From: VBAS01 sp965652775
GTDB lineage: Bacteria > Bacteroidota > Bacteroidia > Chitinophagales > Chitinophagaceae
Assembly: GCA_965652775.1 (NCBI GenBank)
Contig: CBFGXP010000106.1
Location: 1-13,116, forward strand
Direction of reading: 5' to 3'
DNA length: 13,116 nt
Shown here: one piece after another, positions 1 to 6,712 of the stretch
Numbering within the stretch: the stretch's first letter is position 1
How the letters are laid out: every line of letters starts with the position of its first letter
The notes under the pieces: generated by a model
Databases searched by the model: none
Told to the model about the DNA's origin: nothing
Seen by the model: the letters and a program-made list of their open reading frames with translations, nothing else
Position numbers and translations under genes: made by a program

Positions 1-54
1 AACATTGTTCCCTGTAACCGGAACCTTACCTGTAACCTGACATACTCTAGCCAT
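1..54 (-). CDS. rpmB: 50S ribosomal protein L28, N-terminal fragment (cut by window edge)
   Basis: The minus strand from 54 down to 1 is an open frame of exactly 18 codons, beginning ATG and reading MARVCQVTGKVPVTGNNV. This is the conserved N-terminus of bacterial ribosomal protein L28, whose family typically starts M(S/A)RVC-x-(V/L)TGK-x-P-x-x-GNNVSH. The rest of this small protein lies off the left edge. The start is supported by the match to the family N-terminus and by a Bacteroidota -7 promoter element 22 nt upstream. There is no clear Shine-Dalgarno sequence, only an A/T-rich leader, which is usual in this phylum. Residue 11 is Val, where I recall Arg or Lys in most relatives. The frame is too short for ordinary ORF calling, so the identification rests on the N-terminal motif. 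Confidence 0.88.
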   Translation of the reverse strand, partial: MARVCQVTGKVPVTGNNV

Positions 55-76
55 ATTGAACAAAAATTTAGGACGG

Positions 77-84
77 CAAAGGTA
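77..84 (-). promoter_or_regulatory. Bacteroidota-type -7 promoter element of rpmB
   Basis: The minus strand reads TACCTTTG here, a perfect match to the primary-sigma-factor -7 consensus TAnnTTTG of Bacteroidota. It ends 22 nt before the rpmB ATG, implying a short A/T-rich leader of roughly 15 nt. I found no clear TTG -33 element at the expected 19-23 nt further upstream, so only the -7 half is supported. The element lets rpmB be transcribed independently of the large gene upstream of it. Confidence 0.6.
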
Positions 85-186
85 GGGGAATCATCGGAGT
101 ATTTTAGATCATTAAAGAGATTTTTTTACCCATATGTTGAAAATGGATGCTCCCGCTTACCCCATGACTCTCAACGTCAAGTAGTC

Positions 187-2622
187 CTAATTACCAACCC
201 TGTTGGTTTCATCATCCGAGCTGCCCCCTGACCGCTTTATTGCTTTCATAGTTTTTCCAAACCGCCAGTTAAAGGTGAGTCTTACCACCCTTGAGTCCCA
301 TTTTACTTCAAAAGGTTCATCAGAATTCTGAAATTTTGAGTACCCGGAGTAATTCTGCGTATAAAACATGTCACGGATATTCAGTCTTAGAGTTCCTTGG
401 GTTTTCAAAATTTGTTTTGAAATGCCAGCTCCCAATTCTCCCTGTGGTGTTAACGATTCCTGCAGATCGATCTGGCTATTTGTCAAATAATATCCACTTA
501 TCTCCGCTGCCCATCCATTTTTGAACCGGAATTGATTGTTGAGACTAAAATTAAGCTGGTGAACAGCGACTTTTATCGGCGTCCATACAACACCCTTGAT
601 AATTTTATGATTGTAGACGGCTGTACTGGTGAGGCTCCACCACTTTGTAATGGGTAATTGTAAACTAGCATTAAGCCCAATATTATGAAATGTGCCAACA
701 TTGCCTCTTGTATAAATAATAACGTTTTTGTTTACGTTGCTGCTGTTAGAATCAATCACAAAGATCTGCGAGAAATAATCATTCAGATAACTATAAGATA
801 CCGCTGTCGATAAAATTTGCTTATAGGTATGTATCATTTCAATGTTCCATGTATATTGAGGTTTTATGAAAGGATTACCTCCTTCAAAAGTATATTTATT
901 GAGCGTCACCAGGAATGGATTCAGGTGTTGAAATTGAGGCCTGTCTATTCTTCTGCCAAATCGAAGCGTAATGCTATTATTCGAATCGATAATATAGGAA
1001 GCAAACCCGGAAGGAAATAAACTACCGTAATTTTTTTGGAACGCAGAATCTTTAATAACTGTATTACCTAATTGATTTGCCTTATAGTTGGTAAGCTCAT
1101 AACGCAAGCCAGCCCGCCAATGCCACTTCCCTTTTTCTACATCCATGCTGCCATATGCAGAATGTATTCTTTCATCATACAAAAAATGATTGCTCCTGCT
1201 CAGGTCATCCTGCCAGGTGTTCCCATCATAAAAATAATATTGAGTCAGATTATCTGTATTTGTTCTGGCAGTTTTTACTCCTCCTTCCCACAACACATTC
1301 CTGACACGTTTCGTATAATCAAGTTTCGCTGTAAAAATATTCAGCGTAGATGGAAGAACACCCTTTGTCGCGACCACTGTACTGCCCGGAGCGTCTAATT
1401 GAGTTTGAAAATACTGGTCCCCGGTAATATCAAATTTAATAAAGTCAACATCGGCAAATAGTTCCGTATTGTTATCAATATTATGCCTTATATTCAAATT
1501 GATACCCGCCCGTTCAAAATGGATATTTCTGGTGCCCCATGTATTAATGGTTGAATCGATCACATATGATGGGGACATCCAGTCAATCGAGCTTTCGCTG
1601 CTAATGTTACGGTCAGTTAGATTTCCTGTAAAAACTGCACCCAGTGTTGTTTTTTTGCCTGCAAAAAAATCTAGTCCTGTTTTTAAGTTGTGTGAAGTTA
1701 TTTTCGTTTTGGTGAAGTTTGGCTGGTCTAATAAAAGCGAATCGTTACCATTAGTATCAAAATATTTACGCAGCGCATACAAGTTCATTTTTTCATATCC
1801 AAGTCTAACTCCATAATTAGTAAACACATTAAATTTTCCATTTCGATAATTGAGGTTAAGGCTGTTATTACTTTTGGAATAGAATCCCTGGCCTGCGCTT
1901 AAGCTAAGCGAGCCATTAAAGCCCCGCTGTTTTATCGTTTTGGTCTTAATATTAATAATACCCGCATTTCCGGCAGCATCATACTTTGCACCGGGGTTAT
2001 CAATTAACTCAATTGTTTCTATTTGCGAAGAACTTATGCCGGAAAGAAAAGCCTGTAACTCTGACCCGCTCAACTGCGTCTGTTTTCCATCAATTAAGAC
2101 CATTACCTGTGGTTTGCCTTTCATATTAATTGTACCATCTCTACCGATAGTAATACCCGGTGATTTTTCAAGAACTTCCATAACCGTAGTACCTGCATTA
2201 GTAATACTCGCTTCTACATTTATAACTGTTTTATCCGGCAAAAACTGAATTAATGGCTTTTTTGATGTTACAGTCACTTCCTGTAAAACTTTTTGTTCGG
2301 GCATCATTATTACCGTATCAATATGTTCATTTTTTGATGTGAGGTCTAATAAAGAAGAAATATGATCCTTAAAGCCAAGCAACCGGACACGAATAATATA
2401 ATTGCCTGCGGCAAGGCCATTGAAAAGCGCTGCACCTGAGGCATCAGAAAATGAACTTTTAATTACCGATGAGTCCTGGGTTAATAGAATTACTGTAGCG
2501 TTGTGAAGAAAAGATTGGTTATCAGTCAAAACTTTTACCAGTATCTGCTTATCATTCGCAGGCTGACTAAGAGATGAGATCCAGCAAAAGTTTACAGCGA
2601 TGAGGGTAAAAAATAAACGCAT
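187..2622 (-). CDS. TonB-dependent-receptor-like outer membrane beta-barrel protein
   Basis: This 811-residue exported protein has the architecture of the Bacteroidota 'outer membrane beta-barrel family' (CarboxypepD_reg-like, then plug, then OMP_b-brl_3-type barrel). A signal peptide covers residues 1-19 with predicted cleavage SLS|Q20. A carboxypeptidase-regulatory-like beta-sandwich spans about 26-110, followed by the linker LQEVTVTS at 113-120. A plug-like domain spans about 125-230, including VMVLIDGKQ (173-181) and IETIELIDNPGAKYDAAG (201-218). The remainder is rich in alternating aromatic/polar strands, as in a barrel, and ends in FNWRFGK plus a short polar tail. The family resides in the outer membrane and probably imports a ligand with TonB energy. 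The substrate cannot be told, and no SusD-like partner is adjacent. The gene is divergent from lpdA and lies upstream of rpmB. No clear intrinsic terminator was seen between it and rpmB. Confidence 0.9.
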   Translation of the reverse strand: MRLFFTLIAVNFCWISSLSQPANDKQILVKVLTDNQSFLHNATVILLTQDSSVIKSSFSDASGAALFNGLAAGNYIIRVRLLGFKDHISSLLDLTSKNEHIDTVIMMPEQKVLQEVTVTSKKPLIQFLPDKTVINVEASITNAGTTVMEVLEKSPGITIGRDGTINMKGKPQVMVLIDGKQTQLSGSELQAFLSGISSSQIETIELIDNPGAKYDAAGNAGIINIKTKTIKQRGFNGSLSLSAGQGFYSKSNNSLNLNYRNGKFNVFTNYGVRLGYEKMNLYALRKYFDTNGNDSLLLDQPNFTKTKITSHNLKTGLDFFAGKKTTLGAVFTGNLTDRNISSESSIDWMSPSYVIDSTINTWGTRNIHFERAGINLNIRHNIDNNTELFADVDFIKFDITGDQYFQTQLDAPGSTVVATKGVLPSTLNIFTAKLDYTKRVRNVLWEGGVKTARTNTDNLTQYYFYDGNTWQDDLSRSNHFLYDERIHSAYGSMDVEKGKWHWRAGLRYELTNYKANQLGNTVIKDSAFQKNYGSLFPSGFASYIIDSNNSITLRFGRRIDRPQFQHLNPFLVTLNKYTFEGGNPFIKPQYTWNIEMIHTYKQILSTAVSYSYLNDYFSQIFVIDSNSSNVNKNVIIYTRGNVGTFHNIGLNASLQLPITKWWSLTSTAVYNHKIIKGVVWTPIKVAVHQLNFSLNNQFRFKNGWAAEISGYYLTNSQIDLQESLTPQGELGAGISKQILKTQGTLRLNIRDMFYTQNYSGYSKFQNSDEPFEVKWDSRVVRLTFNWRFGKTMKAIKRSGGSSDDETNRVGN

Positions 2623-2682
2623 TGAAATTGGTTAGGCGCTAAATTATCAAAGCCCTTATAAGTTAAGTGACTTTTTATTTAA

Positions 2683-2707
2683 ATGGTTCTATAAGCAGAC
2701 GAACCAT
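2683..2707. repeat. 7-bp inverted repeat in the divergent OMP/lpdA spacer
   Basis: ATGGTTC (2683-2689) and GAACCAT (2701-2707) are perfect inverted copies separated by 11 nt. They lie between the divergent starts of the outer-membrane protein gene and lpdA, upstream of the candidate lpdA promoter. This could be an operator or a small hairpin. No T-run follows on either strand, so it is not a terminator. A 7-bp match in A/T-rich DNA may also be chance. Confidence 0.3.
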
Positions 2708-2720
2708 CAACATTGGAGCT

Positions 2721-2752
2721 TTTGACCAATTGCATGTTTTCAAATACCTTCG
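2721..2752 (+). promoter_or_regulatory. Candidate lpdA promoter (TTTG-N20-TACCTTCG)
   Basis: TTTG at 2721-2724 and TACCTTCG at 2745-2752 are separated by 20 nt. This fits the Bacteroidota arrangement of a -33 TTTG, a spacer of about 19-20 nt and a -7 TAnnTTTG, with one mismatch in the -7 element. Transcription would begin near 2757-2760, giving a leader of about 30 nt before the lpdA ATG at 2789. No Shine-Dalgarno sequence is evident in that leader. Confidence 0.45.
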
Positions 2753-2788
2753 CTGCTCATTAATTTATCAACTATTTAATATTCAGAT

Positions 2789-4192
2789 ATGGCTTATGAC
2801 GTAGTAGTACTCGGCAGCGGACCCGGCGGTTATGTTGCTGCAATCAGGGCAGCGCAATTGGGTTTTAAAACAGCGATTATTGAAAAGGAAAGCCTCGGTG
2901 GAATATGTCTTAACTGGGGTTGCATTCCAACAAAGGCACTGCTTAAAACTGCCCAGGTTTTGGAGGATATAAAGCATGCTAAGGATTTCGGTATTGAAGC
3001 CAGTGGTACTCCAAATTTTGAAGCTATTATAAAACGTAGCCGTAGTGTTGCTGATAAAATGAGCCGTGGGGTACAGTTCCTGATGAAGAAAAACAAGATC
3101 GATGTTCATATGGGCTTCGGAAAATTAAAAGCCAAAGGAAAGATCGAAGTAACTGCACAGGATGGAAGTAAAAAAGATGTCGAAGCCAAATATATAATTC
3201 TTGCAACGGGAGGCAGAAGCCGTGAACTCCCCTCCATGAAATTTGATGGCAAAAAAATTGTTGGATATCGTGAAGCGATGGTTTTACCACAACTTCCAAA
3301 ATCAATGATCGTTGTTGGCAGTGGTGCTATTGGTGTCGAGTTTGGATATTTCTATAACAGTCTCGGAACTAAGGTGACCATAGTGGAATTTTTGCCACGA
3401 GTTGTACCAGTAGAAGATGAGGAAGTTTCAAAAGAACTGGAAAAGAATTTTAAGAAGAATGGTATTGCAATTATGACAAGCAGTGAAGTAACGGCGGTTG
3501 ATACCTCGGGCGCAGGTGTAAAAGCAAAAGTGAAAACTGCCGATGGCGAAGTGACGCTTGAAGCAGATATTTTATTAAGTGCGGTTGGCGTTTCTGCAAA
3601 TATTGAGGGAATTGGCCTGGAAGAGCTCGGGATAAAAACGGAAAAGGGTAAAATAATGGTTGATAAATTTTATCAAACCAATGTCACTGGTGTGTATGCA
3701 ATTGGTGATTGTGTTCCAGGCCAGGCCCTTGCCCACGTTGCCAGCAAAGAAGGAATTATCTGTGTTGAGAATATTGGTTTTAATGAAAAGAAATATAATC
3801 ACAAACCTGAGCCTATTGATTATAACAATGTTCCTGGCTGTACTTATTGCTATCCTGAAATTGCATCTGTCGGCTATACTGAAAAGCAAGCGAAAGACGC
3901 AGGTTATGAAGTCAAGGTTGGAAAATTCCCATTAAGTGCGAGCGGAAAAGCTTCAGCCGCGGGGCACCCTGAAGGATTTATTAAAGTGATCTTCGATGCC
4001 AAATATGGCGAGTGGCTGGGAACACACATGATAGGCTATAATGTTACTGAAATAATTATACAAACTGTAACTGCAAGAAAATTGGAAACAACTTACCAGG
4101 AAGTATTAAATAGTATTCATCCGCATCCAACGATCAGTGAAAGTGTAAAAGATGCGATCGAAGTTGCTTACGGCGAGGCGATACATATATAG
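2789..4192 (+). CDS. lpdA: Dihydrolipoyl dehydrogenase (E3)
   Basis: This cytoplasmic flavoenzyme reoxidises the dihydrolipoyl group of 2-oxoacid dehydrogenase complexes, and possibly the glycine cleavage system, passing electrons through FAD to NAD+. At 467 residues it has the usual family length. The N-terminal FAD-binding motif GSGPGG is at 9-14. The redox disulfide lies in GGICLNWGCIPTK, with C40 and C45. The NAD-binding GSGAIG is at 177-182, the second FAD contact (YAIGDC) is near 315, and the C-terminal HPHPTxSE motif carries the catalytic His446 and Glu451. All key residues are present. It stands alone, with no E1 or E2 gene nearby, so it may be a shared E3. Oddly, the stop codon TAG is the first three bases of an inverted-repeat element that follows directly. 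Confidence 0.97.
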   Translation: MAYDVVVLGSGPGGYVAAIRAAQLGFKTAIIEKESLGGICLNWGCIPTKALLKTAQVLEDIKHAKDFGIEASGTPNFEAIIKRSRSVADKMSRGVQFLMKKNKIDVHMGFGKLKAKGKIEVTAQDGSKKDVEAKYIILATGGRSRELPSMKFDGKKIVGYREAMVLPQLPKSMIVVGSGAIGVEFGYFYNSLGTKVTIVEFLPRVVPVEDEEVSKELEKNFKKNGIAIMTSSEVTAVDTSGAGVKAKVKTADGEVTLEADILLSAVGVSANIEGIGLEELGIKTEKGKIMVDKFYQTNVTGVYAIGDCVPGQALAHVASKEGIICVENIGFNEKKYNHKPEPIDYNNVPGCTYCYPEIASVGYTEKQAKDAGYEVKVGKFPLSASGKASAAGHPEGFIKVIFDAKYGEWLGTHMIGYNVTEIIIQTVTARKLETTYQEVLNSIHPHPTISESVKDAIEVAYGEAIHI

Positions 4193-4324
4193 AACCACGA
4201 TTTAGAAAATGATTTTGAAAGATTATGAGGATACTCATGATCTTTTTTTGTTTTGCAAATATTGTAATTGGTATATTTCCCATTTTCCTCATAATCATTT
4301 TTAATCCAATTAATCGTGGTTCTA
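4190..4324. repeat. 135-bp MITE-like inverted-repeat element overlapping the lpdA stop codon
   Basis: The ends are a perfect 13-bp inverted repeat, TAGAACCACGATT (4190-4202) and AATCGTGGTTCTA (4312-4324). A second perfect 11-bp pair lies inside: GATTATGAGGA (4221-4231) and TCCTCATAATC (4286-4296). The arms between are imperfectly complementary, with the left arm about 8 nt longer, so a single strand could fold into a long stem. There is no transposase and no obvious target-site duplication in the flanks. From memory, sequences of the type AGAACCACGATT...GGATTA...ATGATTATGAGG recur between genes in Bacteroidota genomes, but I could not check this. It is best described as a small non-autonomous repeat or MITE-like unit. 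The element includes the lpdA terminator and abuts the terminator of the facing protease gene. Confidence 0.7.
4221..4249 (+). terminator. Intrinsic terminator of lpdA, inside the repeat element
   Basis: GATTATGAG (4221-4229), loop GATA, and CTCATGATC (4234-4242) form a 9-bp stem with one G-T wobble, followed at once by seven T (4243-4249). It sits 29 nt past the lpdA stop. The stem is A/T-rich, so efficiency is uncertain. The left arm also pairs with 4286-4296, so two alternative folds compete. Confidence 0.6.
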
Positions 4325-4349
4325 AAAAGGGCTATCTTACGATAGCCCT
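4324..4349 (-). terminator. Intrinsic terminator of the M43 metalloprotease gene
   Basis: On the minus strand an 8-bp perfect stem, GGGCTATC (4348-4341), loop GTAA and GATAGCCC (4336-4329), is followed by five T (4328-4324). An extra A-T pair at 4349/4328 can extend the stem. It lies 29 nt past the protease stop codon. Its T-run begins at the edge of the repeat element, so the two facing genes are separated by back-to-back terminators. Confidence 0.8.
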
Positions 4350-4377
4350 CTTCTCGCAGTTAGTATTGGTTGGTGTT

Positions 4378-5631
4378 CTAGAGCTTAACAAATTTTGCAT
4401 GAAACTTTTCTACTTCTTTTTCTGCACGGATAAAGTAAACGCCGGGGCTTAACCGACTAACGTCTATTTTTTGGATCTCTGAGTTAATGATCCTTGTCAT
4501 AACAGTTTTCCCGCTGATGTCAAGTATCTGCATTTCTCTTCCGATCCATCTTGCATCATATTCAAAATACAGGTTAATTACCGATGTAGCTGGATTGGGA
4601 TAAACTTTTGCTTGCAACCACTTAGGATAAAAATCGGGTAACGCCGGTGATTCTATCTTGGAAATATTCAATCCTTTTGAATAGAGAATGGAATTTCTCG
4701 GACCACCCTGCTCAAATATTATTCTCGCTCTTCTTCTTTGACCCTTTGTGAACATATTCATACAGACATCGTCAGTAAAGTCCATATAATTCATGTACAT
4801 ATCGCCAGGAAGGTTATTACTGCATGAAACCCTTACCCCACCCGGACAACCAGGTGTATAGGTACTTTGCTTGGGTGTGTCATCAATTTTATCATCGCCA
4901 CAATAACCTTCGCCCCAAATATGATAAAGGTTGAGCCAGTGGCCGACCTCATGCACAACCGTTCTGAAGTCATTTTTTGATGGGGATGTGCCGCGGGGAT
5001 TACGAATATCCTCATGGGATAGTACAACTCCATCCTTTTTAGCATCCATTCCAGGAAAAGTGCTGTATCCTAATACATCGAGCATATTACAAATCCAAAT
5101 ATTAAGATAGCTTTTTGAATCCCACGCATCGCTGCCATAAGATGAGCTGAATTTCATTTTATCATCAGACATCCAATAGGTAATGGGTGTATACTTTCTT
5201 ACAATTCCAGTTGTGCTTACTCCGCGGGGGTCCATGGTTGCCAGCTTAAATTCAAAGCCCATGTCTGTTGCAATCGGTTTAAAGGCTGCGGGTGTATTTA
5301 CTGTATCAGAATTTTTTCGGGCGAAATCCCTGTTAAGGGCGGCAATGATCATATCAATAACCGCCTTGTCAGTATTTTGATCAGGGGTACGGTAAAGGAT
5401 ATGTACAACAACAGGGACCGTTATTATTTCCGGGATTCGATTTATCCTTTGTGAATTGTTCGAAACACTCATTCTTTCACGGCTAAACTCATCAATCTCT
5501 GCAAGCTGGCTCTTTAATGAAACGTTTTCATCCAATTGTTTCTTTACATATTCCTCCATGCTGCATTTCAGTTGAGAAAAAGATTGATAGCCGATGCTAA
5601 TAAAAAATAATAATCCCAGGTACTTAGCCAT
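4378..5631 (-). CDS. Secreted M43-family zinc metalloprotease with T9SS C-terminal sorting domain
   Basis: This 417-residue protein is a predicted extracellular peptidase of the pappalysin-like M43 metzincins. A signal peptide covers 1-19 with predicted cleavage SFS|Q20. A charged helical propeptide-like stretch (about 24-60) precedes the catalytic domain (about 70-315). The zinc motif HEVGHWLNLYH is at 227-237: His227, His231 and His237 are ligands and Glu228 is the general base. The Met-turn is probably YMNYMD (279-284) with Met283. The usual metzincin Gly at the eighth motif position is Asn234. Residues 343-417 form a type A T9SS sorting domain, starting VYPNPATSVINLYF and ending LSPGVYFIRAEKEVEKFHAKFVKL. 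The protein is therefore probably exported through the type IX system and cell-surface-bound or released. It is divergent from the cyclotransferase gene and has its own terminator. Substrate unknown. Confidence 0.93.
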   Translation of the reverse strand: MAKYLGLLFFISIGYQSFSQLKCSMEEYVKKQLDENVSLKSQLAEIDEFSRERMSVSNNSQRINRIPEIITVPVVVHILYRTPDQNTDKAVIDMIIAALNRDFARKNSDTVNTPAAFKPIATDMGFEFKLATMDPRGVSTTGIVRKYTPITYWMSDDKMKFSSSYGSDAWDSKSYLNIWICNMLDVLGYSTFPGMDAKKDGVVLSHEDIRNPRGTSPSKNDFRTVVHEVGHWLNLYHIWGEGYCGDDKIDDTPKQSTYTPGCPGGVRVSCSNNLPGDMYMNYMDFTDDVCMNMFTKGQRRRARIIFEQGGPRNSILYSKGLNISKIESPALPDFYPKWLQAKVYPNPATSVINLYFEYDARWIGREMQILDISGKTVMTRIINSEIQKIDVSRLSPGVYFIRAEKEVEKFHAKFVKL

Positions 5632-5811
5632 AATAATATTAGATAAACAAGCTTATAAATGTGGGATTCCAGGGATACGGAGATAAAAAGGGCGGCTATC
5701 AGAAGGATACGAATTGAATTAACCTCTAAAGTCAGATGGAATAATCAGGCGAATAAGGTGAGCAGGTAATTTGATCTCAAATATAATTCATTAACATTTT
5801 AAAATACAAGT

Positions 5812-5846
5812 TTGCTATTCAAAATCTTTCCGGAATCGTACATTTA
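5812..5846 (+). promoter_or_regulatory. Weak candidate promoter for the glutaminyl cyclotransferase gene
   Basis: TTG (5812-5814) and TACATTTA (5839-5846) resemble the Bacteroidota -33 and -7 elements. The -7 has one mismatch and the 24-nt spacing is slightly long. It lies 33 nt before the ATG at 5880, in the 248-bp spacer shared with the divergent protease gene. A purine-rich AAAGAG about 10 nt before the ATG could act as a ribosome binding site. No convincing promoter for the protease was found in this spacer. Confidence 0.25.
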
Positions 5847-5879
5847 CTGAATCAATTTCAACAAAGAGAAATCAGTTAC

Positions 5880-6710
5880 ATGAAAACAAAAATCATATTT
5901 CCCATTATCGTATTTTTTCTTCTTTCCACTTCTACTCTTTGGATTGCATCTTGTAAACCGAAAGATCCAAAAACAGATCCGCCACCAATCAATACCACGC
6001 CACCCGCTCCTGTTTTAGGTCATGCTATAGTCCAGGTATTTCCACATGATACGAGTTTCTACACGCAAGGACTCACATTTTACAAAGGGGAATTATATGA
6101 AGGTACCGGCGACCCCAGTTATACTGGTAAATCCAGGTTGATGAAAATCGATTTAGAAACCGGCAAGCCAATAAATACAATTTCCCTGTCAGAGAAATAT
6201 TTTGGCGAAGGCATAACGATCTTAAGAGATACGATTTATCAATTGACCTGGAAGGAGCATAAAGTATTCGTATATACACTAAAGGATTTTAAAAAGGTAA
6301 AAGAATATGATATAGCGACTGAAGGTTGGGGCATGACAAATGATGGTCAAAAATTAATTGTAAGTGACGGTAGCGGTATACTTTACTATTATGATCCATC
6401 TACTTTCAAATTATTAAGTAAGAGTTCTATCATGGAAGGCAATAGTTATACATTTAATCTGAATGAACTTGAATATATTGATGGGTTTGTATACGCTAAC
6501 CAGTATACTTACCCTTATATTTTAAAAATCGATCCGGCCGCAGGAAGGGTGGTGGCAAAATACGATGTGACCGATATGTGGAAACGGGTACAGGGAGCAA
6601 AAGCCGATGCCGATTATCCAAACGGGATCGCTTATAACGACACAACGAAGAAAATTTATGTAACCGGTAAGCTTTGGCCTGAAATGTACGAGATACAACT
6701 TGGACAATAA
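5880..6710 (+). CDS. Glutaminyl-peptide cyclotransferase, lipoprotein (plant/bacterial type)
   Basis: This enzyme cyclises N-terminal glutamine of proteins or peptides to pyroglutamate, releasing ammonia. The 276-residue product belongs to the five-bladed beta-propeller glutamine cyclotransferase family (type seen in papaya latex and bacteria). Conserved blocks appear in order: YTQGLTF (61-67), FGEGI (108-112), QLTW (121-124), EGWGM (148-152), SDGS (162-165), LNELEYI (194-200), PNGIAY (247-252) and VTGKLWP (261-267). A lipoprotein signal peptide ends at the lipobox IASC with Cys25, followed by a Pro-rich linker to about 45. The residues just after Cys25 are not strongly acidic, so a surface-export signal is not evident and a periplasmic location is more likely. 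Its probable clients are Sec-exported proteins with Gln at +1, including four in this window. The gene converges on the methyltransferase gene with only 2 nt between stop codons. Confidence 0.93.
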   Translation: MKTKIIFPIIVFFLLSTSTLWIASCKPKDPKTDPPPINTTPPAPVLGHAIVQVFPHDTSFYTQGLTFYKGELYEGTGDPSYTGKSRLMKIDLETGKPINTISLSEKYFGEGITILRDTIYQLTWKEHKVFVYTLKDFKKVKEYDIATEGWGMTNDGQKLIVSDGSGILYYYDPSTFKLLSKSSIMEGNSYTFNLNELEYIDGFVYANQYTYPYILKIDPAAGRVVAKYDVTDMWKRVQGAKADADYPNGIAYNDTTKKIYVTGKLWPEMYEIQLGQ

Positions 6711-6712
6711 TT

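Noticed and set aside
193..207. ACCAAC-CCT-GTTGGT hairpin at the 3' end of the outer-membrane protein gene as a terminator
   Set aside because: The stem is only 6 bp, lies within the last codons, and no T-run follows on the minus strand.
1072..1398. Plus-strand ORFs antisense to the outer-membrane protein, lpdA, barrel and TPR genes
   Set aside because: These are shadow frames of clear protein-coding genes, with no recognisable domains and atypical composition.
187..2788. A SusC/SusD-type nutrient uptake locus around the 811-residue receptor
   Set aside because: No SusD-like lipoprotein, sigma/anti-sigma pair or glycan enzyme is adjacent. Neighbours are housekeeping genes.
4190..4324. A transposase-bearing insertion sequence
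   Set aside because: The element is only 135 bp, has no transposase frame and no visible target-site duplication.
4225..4452. Small plus-strand ORF of 75 codons with hydrophobic product after lpdA
   Set aside because: It lies across the inverted-repeat element, the facing terminator and the antisense of the protease 3' end. The hydrophobic composition comes from T-rich repeat sequence, and there is no family resemblance.
5632..5879. Hidden gene or structured RNA in the 248-bp spacer between protease and cyclotransferase
   Set aside because: No frame with a credible start and product was seen, and no strong hairpin. It is treated as a divergent promoter region.
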